Assembly (NCBI GenBank): GCA_949316235.1 | Contig: OX438759.1 | Span: 19,902,618-19,966,617 of the forward strand | Reading direction: 5' to 3' | Length of the DNA: 64,000 nt | Origin: Oegoconia quadripuncta | Lineage: Eukaryota > Arthropoda > Insecta > Lepidoptera > Autostichidae | Shown: piece after piece, positions 1 to 11,700 of the stretch | Numbering within the stretch: position 1 is the stretch's first letter | Layout: the number at the start of each line of letters is the position of its first letter | The notes under the pieces: generated by a model | Told to the model about the DNA's origin: nothing | The model's input: the letters and a program-made list of their open reading frames with translations, nothing else | Databases searched by the model: none | Made by a program: the position numbers and the translations under genes

Positions 1-1596
1 TGCCAACAGAACTTCATTGAGGTCACTTCTCGAAACGTGACTGCTGAATCAATGACCTGCTTTATTTGTACTAGATGATGCGTTCAGCATTGCATCATGC
101 AGCAGTGTGCTATGATTGCGATTGCAAGTTTTGCATTTGTTTGTGGAACTGCAATCTTTGCCGTGATGACTGAATAGGCAATTTTTACATACACCCAATT
201 TTAGGACGGACTTTAACCTATCGTCCGGAGACATGTCCAAAAATTCTCTACAGTTATAGAGGCCGTGTTGTTTGTTACAGTTGGGGCATGTTATGACACC
301 GTTAAAAAATGTTTTTGGTAACCTTTTGTCAGCATGTACCATTTTCTGTTGGGGCAAATACCACTTTCTGTTGAATGTGTTAGAGTTTACATTCGATTGT
401 TTAGGTTGTTGATGTTTATCCGACCCACTGAATTTGGACTTAGAATTCGACTCCAGGGCTATGAATTTATTTTCTAGAAAACTAAGAAATTCTTCTAGCT
501 TAGGTATGTCTCTTGGATTTTTCAGTGACTCTATGTAATGTTGTGTTGTTTCGGCGTCGAGTTTTTGTTGTAAGATGTGCACAATTAATGGATCCCAGTT
601 AGCTGTATCAATTTGTAGGTTATTAATAGCATGTAGGCTTTCTAGAGTTGTATCGTGCATTTTTTTTATTAGAGCGGCAGAGGGTTGTTGTATCGACGGC
701 TGATTTAATAGTTCATTAGCGTAGTAGGTGAAAAGAAGGCGTATATTATCATACCTTTGCTGTAGAATGCTCCAACATGTATCATAATTTTCGGCGCTAA
801 TATTCAAATGTTGTACTAATCTTTCAGCCTCTCCCTTTAATTTCGATTTTAAGTGTTGCATTTTCTGCGCTCTAGAAATGAAGGAGTTTAGGTGCACAGT
901 TTCTGTAAATAAATCTTTAAATGTAATCCACTGCGCGTAGTTACCATTAAAAGTAGGGAGATCAATTTTTGGCGCCGATTTTTCTTGGTGTGTCTGAGTC
1001 CAAATCTTAGTATTAATAGCCGCTTTGGCATCTCGGTACATGTCCTCTAACCTATTGTAATCATTGTCATAAGCCTCAGAATCCGCTAACAGATTATCTA
1101 ACTTCCAATATAAAGCGTCTACCTTTTCCCATCGATTTTGTATTGTTTTTAATTGATCTTCTAAATGCCATCTTTCGGACGTCCCCTCCGTGTCCAAACT
1201 GTTTATAGACCTCTCAAAGGCCTTAATGTTAGATCTCTGCTCATTTAATAACTCTGTTAAATTTCTATCCCCAATTGCTGCATCACTTTCGCTTAGTTTT
1301 AATTGTTGTTCAAAGCACTGTATCATATTTTTTGTTGAAAAATAAAGGTCTTTCACTTTCGCGTACACATCATGCTCAAAATAGTCACCTTCCTGGGTTT
1401 TCCCCCCCAGCAAGGATAATAATCTCATGTTATTTAAATCAAACCTTTCCCAATTAAGCTCTAATCTCTCCAATCTCAATTGAAGATAGTCGAGCGTTTT
1501 GCGTTTCGCTCAGTCTTTTTTGAAGTTCGCGTTAATACTCTTAGTAGTCTCCAAGAGCTCCGACTGCTGGCTAAGTAGCTCCGCGAATTCCGACAT
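1..1596 (-). pseudogene. BEL/Pao retrotransposon gag-pol, 5' part, decayed, cut by window edge
   Basis: The long open stretch (minus strand, 1479 down to 49) reads as a BEL/Pao-type Gag. It has a coiled, charged N-terminal part, then a block of the DUF1759 type (LPTFNGNYAQWITFKDLF at about residue 175), and a cysteine/histidine-rich C-terminus (CPNCNKQHGLYNC) like the family's zinc knuckles. The natural start is probably the ATG at 1596. From there 28 codons run in the same frame to a TGA at 1512-1510, after which the frame continues into the long ORF. A second in-frame TGA lies at 51-49. Beyond it the frame stays open to the window edge with text like the start of the protease region. The element lies antisense in an intron of mtIF2. 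Two in-frame stops in an otherwise open frame indicate a fairly young but inactivated copy. Family assignment is from recognition of the DUF1759 text. Confidence 0.8.
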
Positions 1597-2150
1597 TGTA
1601 AATTGAGAGTTGTAAGAAAATAAGCAGGAAAAAATGGAAAGATCTCACTTGGTTCTCAGCTACCGCCTGTCTGCTACTCTCCTGTTAATCTTCTTGGCTC
1701 CTTACCGCGATGTCACCTTTTAATTTATGTGCTTATATTGCGATACAGTTAGCTGGCACAATTGTCACTTATCTGTTCTTATTTTCGCGAGTGAACACTT
1801 CACACACACGCACTGGTTCGTTTATTTCGAAGGACCAAATGAAAGGGATAACGACCCTTACATATAATTATCCGTGGTACGCGCGCGGCGCTTCACAGAT
1901 AGGCGGGGATTTGTGGAATAAATGTAAAATGTTACAGTTAATAGTTTACTGACTTATATACAGATGGGTATGTTAATGATATTTTGTAATTAATTGAGAT
2001 ATATGTTGAATAATAATTGTATGTTTATAAGTAAATTGTTTCAAAGTAATGTTAAAGAGATGTTAAATTGTTGGTGAGTTATACGTAACTAACTTAAAAC
2101 TATGATATACTTGGTAAGGCCACGCTTAGTCAGCGGAATTACTTTAAGAT
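1597..2150 (-). other. Probable leader and 5' LTR region of the BEL/Pao copy (boundaries unresolved)
   Basis: This AT-rich stretch lies directly upstream, on the minus strand, of the Gag start, where the leader and 5' LTR should be. I could not find a convincing primer-binding site or LTR ends, and the partner LTR would lie outside the window. The small ORF inside it has no recognisable content. Confidence 0.3.
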
Positions 2151-2217
2151 TCAGGTAATTAGGCTGCACGCGCCGGCCGCATCGACCAAGGTCCAAAATG
2201 TACGTGTTTGACCGTAC

Positions 2218-2448
2218 ACGATGTTAAGGGAAGACGAGGTCGAAGGGGGAGGCGTCCTGCCCCCGAAGACCTCATCTCACCTGGGGGACCGGCCATCCTA
2301 TCCGACGACCGGAACACAACAACACTATTCACTTCGCTCTACCTGCGGCAGACTTAGATAAGATGGGGGAGATAGCCGGGCGGTCATTTATAATGCCCGA
2401 CCACCAACCGAACCGAGTGCCGGACACGTTTCCCGCGGAGGCGGTCAG
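2218..2448 (-). mobile_element. SINE family A, diverged internal copy
   Basis: The stretch shows the same order of blocks as the complete SINE A copies in this window: GATGTTAAG, GACGAGGTCGAAGG, a CCGGAACACAACAA block, and CCGACCACCAACC. It is unusually GC-rich and diverged. The tRNA-like head is only faintly visible and the poly-A tail is missing. It lies just upstream of an mtIF2 exon. Confidence 0.65.
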
Positions 2449-2510
2449 TAATACGATGGAGCTAGCCAACGATCGGCAGCAGCATAAAGCCCGCGGCGGT
2501 CGGCCCACAG

Positions 2511-2736
2511 AAACGCGCGAGCGAAGTGATGCGATGGCGGCAGGCGCAGCGCATGCGCGAGAAGCAGGAGGCCTCGCTGCCGGCCGTGCGCGCGCGGGGG
2601 GAGGAGCAGCGCCGCCGCCACCGCGCCGAGCTGGCCGCCCGCCGCGCGCTGGGCCGCCTGCGCCCGCGCCCCGCCGGCCCGCGGGAGAAGATGCTGCAGC
2701 ACGACGCGCACCCCACGCTCGGAGTCGTCGTTAAAG
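2511..2736 (+). CDS. mtIF2: mtIF2 exon: Arg/Ala-rich linker leading into IF-2 domain 3
   Basis: A plausible acceptor (CCCACAG) precedes 2511 and a GTGAGG donor follows AAAG at 2736. The exon reads as a highly basic helix rich in R, E and A, then LQHDAHPTLGVVVKG. The last codon is split, with G here and GC in the next exon. GC content is extreme. The 5' boundary is inferred. Confidence 0.75.
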
Positions 2737-5700
2737 GTGAGGCTATCGCCTCCTCGTATTGCAGCATTCGATCACCGTGTTGGACCCCTCGCCTCCCTTC
2801 GGTTCGGTGGTCGAGTGGAGTGTGCCGAGCGCGAGTGGGGTGACCGATCGATCGAGTGAGCTGATCGAGGACGAACGAGAGCGGAGACAAAGCGTAGATT
2901 ATGACTGGTGAGGTGACTGAACGAGTGAGTGAGGTGTCGAATGAACGTCGATCTCGCCTCGCTCCTAGAAGTATCCTCGTCGGAAAGCTCGAGATGGGCT
3001 ACGAGGAGGGCGACGCTCGACCCTTCCCTCCGAGATCAAATCGAAAATAAGGAAATTCGTAAAAGAACAAAAGTAGATGTAGTCGTGTGGATTGGTGGGT
3101 TGGTGGCTGTGGGCAGAGTATTTAGCTCGAAAAACTGATGGCATCAGTAGATATCCTGAGGTCGATATGATGGTCATTAGTGATCCCATCAACCATATTA
3201 GTTTTTGGAACCGAATCTTGAGGGGTACTTACTAAGTCTCTCCACACGCAGTGTTTATGACTTTCCACAAATGTTTTTATTCTACGTCTTTGACTTGCAC
3301 GGCGATTTGACGTCCAGATTCGACAATCCCCTATTATAAAAGCGACAAATAATTGAGTTGTATATGTCTCGCAGGCGACGTGGACGGGTCTGTGGAAGCG
3401 ATCCTGGACATCCTGGAGACCTACGACGAGCACGAGCGTGTGCGGCTAGACCTGGTGCACTACGGCGTGGGGCCAGTCACGCCCAACGATTTGGAGGTGC
3501 TCCCATTTATAATGCATATTACATTAAAACGCGAGAAAGTGTTGCCTGATTCTTATGGCGCAAAGTGTCCTAGTAGACCAGCACTAGGAGCATGACGGGC
3601 GCGATAAATATTTATGTCACGCGAAATAATATTTATCCTGCTCATTCGTTTAAACGAAATATACAACAATCCCACTCTCATGTCGCGTCGCACACAACAA
3701 ATAATGCTATGCTACGGGGGCAGGCAATTAAAGACGCGCGGGGAGTACGGTTGCCAAGGTACGTTTCAGCTCTATTATATGTGACGTATTTAAACTACTT
3801 CCTTCCGCTGTTCGCAGATAGCCGAAGCGTTCAAGGCGATAGTATACACGTTCAACGTGGACTGTTCGCCGGAACTAAGTACCAGCGCCAAACAAATGGG
3901 CATCCCCATCAAGCACCACAACGTCATCTACCGACTAGTAGACGATGTGAAGCAGGAGGTCAGCGACAGGATCCCCAAGCGGCAGGAGGAGGAGTCTATC
4001 GGTGAGTCATAGCCTCTCACGTTGCCAGGAAGCCAGGTGTGGCACAGGGATCAATATTGGGTCCTTTTTTGTTCCCTTTTTACGCCTATGCTTAATATTC
4101 ACGCGAGGGTCGACCGAGACAGTACTTGGAAAAATGATGATAACTCGATACTTTAGACACCGATTTATTTATATTAATAACTACATGTGTTTGAATAACT
4201 AGTACATGTATGATTACTATAGCTAAATGACTTAAGGCCTCGTATTTTGGGGAAGTGCCACGGATGTGAATTGTAGTTTAGTTCTGCAAAAACGAGCGGT
4301 TCGTACTATTTACAAATTGCACTCCCGAGTGTCTCTTAGTAATAAATTTAAAGAAATAAATATATCAACATTAGTATCGCAATATGTTTACGAAAATTTA
4401 ATGTATGTTAGAAAAAATCTAGAATTTAGAAAGCCGTTTACAGAAAGTCACCAAGTCATTGAAGGGGCGATTTATATAATTTTTGATTTTTCTAGGGAGT
4501 CAGCTTTGTGAATGAGCAGTAATATTAACAATTTTGAGTTTAAGTTAAAAAATGTGACGTTTTCAAGTCATATTTTTATCTTACGAAATAAGATAAGAGA
4601 CAACGTTCTTGACGAGCCGCGACGGGAGGAGCGTTGCCCGGCTAAAGCGCTTATTACACTATCCTTTATTTAGGACCACTCTAATTAGGAAATCGGAAGT
4701 TAGAGAGCGCTTATTACACCATCCGAAATGCAGAAACTAATTCGGCATACATAGCTGGTTGAAGTGAGGATATTTGAATTAACAGCACCAAACGTCCCAA
4801 AAATGTCTGAATTAGTCACTGCTTTTAGGATGGAAGTAGTGCGGTCGGGACTTTGCAATCCTCTAAATCGGAATCTAACTATTCCAACTTCGATTACACT
4901 TTCCTATGTCCTATTATTCGTATTCGTTGGCGGGCTGGTTTCCGCAACTCGACGTTTAAGTACGCCTATTTTGCGTACGGGGGAATACTTAATACTGCCG
5001 CCCAAGCTCCTGAAGGAAGCCGAGCAACTTTGTGATGTCACAGGCTTCGGGGAGAGACTCCAGTCTTCCAAGATGGGTGGCTCTGTGTGGCCACCTCCTC
5101 GCACTCCAAAAGCACGTGGGCGGCTGATTCTTCGGCCTCCATGCACGCTCTGCATAGGGGGCTGTCTGTGACACATATACAGATACAGATAGACAGATAC
5201 AGATAGACAGATACAGATGTTTGTTGTAATGTCCGTGACCTGTTAGTGTACCTGCTCAGGACCCTGAACCATCATTGCAGATCCCCTTCTCGCCAACTCG
5301 TCCGCAGCGTCGTTGCCCCTTGATCCACTGTGTCCCTTAATCCACTGAGGAGTTATGTCGTTTCGCGAGCACACCTCCATCAGAGATTGGTGACATTCTA
5401 AGATGAGCGCAGAAGTTATGCTATTGCAGTTCAGGGCTTGTAAGACCGCCATGCTGTCAGATAGTGTTGTAAGATGTGATACTGGCCATATTAGAACTAT
5501 TTTATTTTGAATTTTTAGTATAGAACATCTGCTTTTACTGTGACAATTACTTCCAAATATACATTTGCCATGTAAACATCTAGTGTTCTTACTTTATATT
5601 TTCCCACACGTTATCAGCACGAAAAGGTAAAGAACACTAAATATTTAACACGTGCTTGTAAAAGATATTTGTTGAAAGTCGCGAAAATTATAATTTCGCT

Positions 5701-8700
5701 TATTTTTCATTTTTTCGTCTTTGACATATTAGCTGTGAAATAATGTCAAGTTCAATTTCTGTAATAAAACCGCTAGTAAACAGAGACGGTTTTGGTGTTT
5801 GGAAATTCAAGATGCGTATGTACCTAATACACGAAAATTTATGGGAAACTGTTGCCGGATACCCTGAAGGTAGTCAAATTACCGCTGAGAAAAGGTTGCG
5901 TGACGATCAGATTGCGTTATCGAAAATTTGTCTCACAGTTGATGGTATGGCAATCACCCTTCTCAGACCTTGTGAAACGGCTAAAGCTGCGTGGAAAGCC
6001 TTGTCCTCTGCGTATGAAGACAAAGGCTTAGGACGAAGAATAAGCCTTGAACGGAAGTTGTACAGGTACTGTCTAGATGATTTCAACGATATAGAAATGT
6101 ACATTAATGCTGTTATGTCAACAGTCCAGGACCTTGCCGATATTGGCAAGATCATAGAAGATGCTTCAATCGCTGCTATTCTTCTTGGAGGTTTGTCTCC
6201 ACAGTATGCCCCTCTTGTTATGGCATTGGAGAACTCAAATGTAGAAATTACTGTTGACTTGATAAAGACGAAATTGTTGAATGAATTGAATAAACCAAAG
6301 GAGAATAACCAGGATACTGCCCTGAAAACACGGACTAATCAGAAATCTAAGCCATCTTCATCAAAAACTAAGAAACAGATTATCTGTTACGACTGTCGGG
6401 AGCCAGGCCATAAGAGTCCAGACTGTCCCCATAAGAAGGACAAGAAAAAGAAATCTGAGAATCATAGAAACTCTTTAAGTGCGTTGAATGTCATTGGTGA
6501 CGTGGAGAGTACTAAATGGTACATAGATTCTGGGGCGTCGGCCCATATGACTTCAAGACGAGAATGGATGGAGAACGTGAAAGGATATCCCACCGGCAAA
6601 GTGACAATTGCTAATGGAGAGGTGTTATCCAGTGAAGGCGTTGGCGATATTTCTATTACGATGTGTGATGAGGTTACGAAGATTAGTGACGTTGTTCATG
6701 TACCTAATTTGAACGCTAATCTTATTTCAGTAAAGAAAGCAGTTGATAACGGTTTTTGTGTGGTTTTTGATAAATCTGGTTGTAACTTTTATAACTCTAG
6801 TGTTTTTTCTTGTACAGGTATTTCTTTGCTACATGGTTCGATCTGTGGTGGGCTGTATTCTTTAGATTGTACAGTCAATGTACCACGTCAATTATCTGCT
6901 TTTGATGTGCACTCTGACGTGTCCAGGTATCAACTCTGGCATAAACGTTTAGGTCACCTATGCCGCATTGGGATGGATCGCTTAAAAAAGGACCACGTAG
7001 TAGGCATAGATTATTCAACAGTTGACAAGGAACCATGTGTGGCCTGTGTAGAAGGAAAACTGAGTCGGAAGCCTTTCAAAAGGATTCCGTATAAAAGGGC
7101 AACTTCAGTTTTAGAACTTGTCCATTCTGACGTTTATACATTATTAGAGACGTCTTTTCAAGGAAGTAAGTATGTCTTATTTTTCATAGATGACTTTACT
7201 CGTATGATCTTTGCATTCTTTATTTCTTCAAAAGCTGAAGTAAAGGATAAATTTCGTATTTTCAAATCCCTAGTGGAGCGTGAAAAGGGATTAAAAATAA
7301 AAGTGTTGAGGAGCGACAACGGGACAGAATATGTCAATACTGACCTTACAAATTACTTACAGATGGAAGGAATTCAGCATCAGACGACAGTGCCCTATAG
7401 TCCGCAGCAAAACTCCATTGCTGAAAGGATCAACAGAACGATCATAGAGAAAGCTAGGTCTATGCTCTCTGGCAGTTCTCTTTCTCCAGCATATTGGCAA
7501 GATGCGACGGAAACTGCAGTCTATCTTAAGAATAGGACTCCTCACCGTGCTCTCGAAGGTAAGACTTCTTTTGAGCTGTGGTATGGTAAACAGCCGAACC
7601 TATCACACTTAAGAGTCTTTGGATGTCGAGCTCTGATTCATGTCCCCGATTGTAATCGGAAGAAGTTGGACGTGAAGGCAACCGAGCATATTTTTGTTGG
7701 CTATTCTGACGATCCCAATAGTTATTACTTCCGAGATGCAAAATATCCTAGACGACTTGTCAAAAGTAGGGACGTGGTTTTCTTTGAAGACACTTTCCGG
7801 GATTTAGAGGAAAAAGGAAAGGGTGTCAAATACCAGTTAGCGCCTGGTGCGCTCAAACCGGCACGTGTACCCTTATTCCTTAGTCCTCAATCACGGGTGG
7901 ATGTGCCACAACCGGCACGTTTACCTTTATGTTCACAGATCGACTCTACAACAAATAGTAGAGAGGATCCGATACCTGGACCAAGTATTGTTGCCGACTT
8001 TGAGCCGAGTCAACTTGGGTTTGCCCCGTCACCAGAACAATTAGAAGAAAGTGATTCTGATGTTGAGGTTGCAGAACCACGCTATAATCTGAGACCTAGA
8101 AAAATCCACAATACTGCCGCCAACTGTGTTTGTATGCAGACTATATCCTCTCAAATGAATGAACCGACTACTTATCAACAAGCGGTGAATGCAGTAGATA
8201 GAGATAATTGGTATCATGCTATGAGAGATGAATACCAGGCTTTGCTGGAAAAGAAAACGTGGATTCTGGTGAATAGGCCAGATAAGAAGGTTATACCATG
8301 CAAATGGGTTTACAAATTAAAAAAGAATGCCCATGGCGATATAATCAAATATAAAGCTAGACTTGTCGCGAAAGGCTATAATCAAGTTCATGGTGTCGAT
8401 TACTATGAAACCTTCGCTCCGGTAATTCGGAATTCCTCCTTACGCGTTTTGATTGCTTTAGCAGCAGAAATGGGCCTGAAGATGCGACACTTAGACGTCG
8501 ACACCGCCTTTTTAAATGGCGATCTTCAAGAAGAAGTCTACATGGACCAGCCTCCGGGTTTTAAGAGCAAAGGTGACGAAGATAAAGTGTGTCTGTTGCA
8601 AAAGTCCCTGTATGGCTTAAAACAGGCTCCTCGCGCGTGGAATATTAAGCTCAATGAAGTGTTGAGTAAAATAGGTTTTATTAGATTACCTACCGAACCA

Positions 8701-11700
8701 TGCGTATATAAAAAACTCCTTGGTTCAGAATTAATCCTGTTAGCAGTCTATGTGGATGACATCATTGTTTTTTACCAGAATGAAAAGTCATTCGACGCTG
8801 TCAAGTGTGACTTACAAAAATATTTTACATTAAAAGATTTAGGTCCACTGAAATATTATCTGGGATTAAATATCTCAACGGAAAATGGTGAAATACGAGT
8901 CAATCAAAAGTCATATATTGAATTCCTACTAGAAAAATTCAATTTAGGGCAGGCAAAAGAGTACGACACTCCCTTGGCGAATAGCAAAATAGGTGCTCTT
9001 CAGGATTCGGATTGTAAGAATAATCATTATGCCTATCTGAATTTAATAGGTTGTCTAATGTACCTTGCTGTCAATACTCGACCTGATATTGCTTTTGCTG
9101 TTAGCTATCTTAGTCAGTATAACAACAAATATAACAGCACGCATTGGGTGGCAGCGAAACGAGTACTTCAGTACCTAAAAGGCACTATAGATCATTCTAT
9201 TATTTATAAGAAGACAGGAGAACTTCTCGTAGGTTATACGGACGCGGATTTTGCGAACTGTGTGCATGATCGTCGTTCCTACACAGGTTATTGCTTCAAA
9301 CTGGCAAATGGACCTGTCTCGTGGACATCGAAGAAGCAGCCTACAGTGGCGCTGTCTTCTACCGAAGCTGAGTACATGGCGTTGACTGATGCTGCGAAAG
9401 AGGCTATTTACTTACGTCGTTTGATATCCGAGGTATGTGATATTAAATATCCTAGTATAACCATTTGCAGTGACAGTCAGAGTGCGCAGAACTTAGCTCA
9501 TAATCCTATACACCACGGCAGATCGAAACATATTGATGTTAGGTACCATTTTATTCGCGAAAAGGTATCTGAAAATGTGATTGTGCTTCAATACACTAAG
9601 TCCAGTGACCTGTTAGCTGACGTGTTGACAAAATGTCTTGGGAAAGTTGCACATCAAAGGTGTATCAATAGTATAGGTTTAGTTAAGGCGTAGTTACTTT
9701 ATGTTACAATGTTTTTCTTTATGTTACAGTGTTTGTTTGTTATTACTAAGGCTTCTGAACATGGTCATTACGGGTGGATGTTGTAAGATGTGATACTGGC
9801 CATATTAGAACTATTTTATTTTGAATTTTTAGTATAGAACATCTGCTTTTACTGTGACAATTACTTCCAAATATACATTTGCCATGTAAACATCTAGTGT
9901 TCTTACTTTATATTTTCCCACAGATAGGATTCGGATGGAGTAGTTCTGCACCTGTCTGTTGGCGATCGCTTTCGCTGCTTGTATGATGCCTATACACTCG
10001 GCCTGGAAGACTGTATTAGGGGCACCAAGAGGCGATTGATTTGTTGACTTGTAGGTCCTCTGAGATAGTCCCAGAGCCAGTGCCGTCCCTTGTTTTAGAG
10101 CCATCCGTGAAGACCATGTGCTCCTTGGAATGCAACTGCGACTGTGATGGAGGTTGATTTGTACGGCCTTAGTCGGTTGAGAAGGGGACGCCTGCGCTAT
10201 AAAGCAGTGGATCCTCTTCGTCACGCTTCAACCCCCCCAACTCCGAAGACCAGGCCTCTTCAGGACCGGCGTCAGAGGATAAATCCTCCGCATCTACCAG
10301 TCCTTCCGAGGAGCCTCCAGCGCGTGTCGCCGTAACCGTCTCGACAGCAAGCTGTGAGCCGGAACTGGGCGTGGGGGTGGTGTCCATTGTCTCCGCCGAC
10401 CCCTCGTGGAAGGGGCCAGGAACAACGTTGGACTCTGGTTCTGGGAGGGTGGTGTGAAACTGGCCTCTTTCACCACGAAACGTGATGTAGACTGACCCCA
10501 AGTGAAAGCCCAGCCTTCTCTCCTGGGCTGCGATCTTCTTCGCTATGTCCTCCGGGATGCTGACAACCACGAACGTATCCTTGTCCGTGGCGTCCATCCT
10601 GTGGAGTAGCCATCGATTTACGCTGCTCCCAGCTGATCCCAGCTGTCCTGACACAGCAACAGACGTGCTATGACGTTCTGTGGCATGGTTCCGGGCACTA
10701 GGATACCACAGATCACTTTTCGGGGCAAGTCTGTCTGCCGTATGACAGCCAGTTTCCCGTCCGGGTGGTCTATCCTACCGATAGCTGTTTTAAGTCAATC
10801 CAAGGTACCACAGTCTCAGGAACCCTTCCCATATGCAGGGCTTTCCCCGAAACGTTGGTACGAAATCACTATTGAGATCGCCAGTTCGACGATCATTCAT
10901 TGCAGTTCCTCCAGTACCATGTGGGCCTGATTTCCTAAGCTGTCTGTCGTTGCCAATGTTATGGCCACAACAAGGTCTGCTCTGGTTGCTTCACTGAAGG
11001 TGGCGGGATGGGGCCGTTCCAGGCACGTCCGTCAAGTCGAGCACGTTTGGCCGACCTCGAGGCCGCCGAACTCGCATTCGATTGGGAGGGGCACTCATTT
11101 CTCGCCTCGTTCCTGAACAAGGGCGCTTCTTAAGTTTGATACGTTTCCGTAGGCTTGGCTTCTGCCGCTTTTTTGCAGCAGCACCCGCGTCACCGCTTTG
11201 GCGAGGCTGTGATTTACGCGCACCTCCCTTTCGGGGGGGGCTTAGACCCATGGCGCCGAGGTTGGAAGGTCTGCCAGGTGGAGTCAAAGCCTTGAAGGGT
11301 TTCCGCCATATAGCTCCGCGGAGGGCGACCTGCTGCGAGTTCGCTTTGACGGGCTCCTTCCAGGCTTTCCTCTGCGATTTGCTACTTGCCGCGATTGAGG
11401 ACCCATGCTTAAGTGGGCCATTCGTTTGCAACAGGTCGCCGATTTTTGGTGGGCCCCTCATCTCAGAAGGTTTCCTCTTTCCTACGGCGGCTTCCTCTTC
11501 CTTAATAAGAAAGTAACAACGTCGATGACTCTTTGGTTTGCCTCAAAAAGGTCCTTATCTGTGCAGGAAATGTTACCTCGCTACTTTCCGGGCCAAACTA
11601 CTTTATAATTTTTGCCATCGATTCGAAAAGAAGAAGATTCCCTAATTAGATTTCCTGCAAGTAGGATAGGGTAATGAGCGCTCGAGGGGTGGGGCCCACT

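Larger units (their letters stand above)
4985..5464 (-). mobile_element. Decayed LINE, ORF2 end with RNase H (3' part, split by copia)
   Basis: On the minus strand from 5464 the text continues an RNase H domain (SMAVLQALN, QWIKGHSGSRGNDAADELAR). About 100 bases of simple sequence follow, then a zinc-knuckle-like end (CRACMEAEESAAHVLLECEE) and a closing block ending in ELGRQY. The RNase H domain is interrupted at 5464 by the copia insertion and resumes at 9923, where the reading joins naturally after the 5-bp target duplication. Frameshifts show it is dead. The clade is an I/R1/LOA-like LINE with RNase H; I cannot fix it further. Confidence 0.8.
5465..9922 (+). mobile_element. Full-length Ty1/copia LTR retrotransposon, young insertion
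   Basis: The element is 4458 bp, bounded by two 144-bp LTRs (5465-5608 and 9779-9922) that I read as identical and that begin TGTTG and end CCACA. It is flanked by the 5-bp duplication GATAG and carries a single long gag-pol ORF. Identical LTRs imply recent insertion, because both copies start identical and then diverge. It sits in mtIF2 intron 4 in the sense orientation, inside an older antisense LINE. Confidence 0.95.

Noticed and set aside
1510..1512. In-frame TGA of the BEL element as a selenocysteine codon
   Set aside because: No SECIS-like hairpin seen, and retrotransposon Gag is not a selenoprotein family; simple inactivation is more likely.
2363..2890. Several GC-rich ORFs on both strands overlapping mtIF2 exon 1
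   Set aside because: GC-rich DNA has few stops in any frame; only the frame ending VVVKG continues into known IF2 text.
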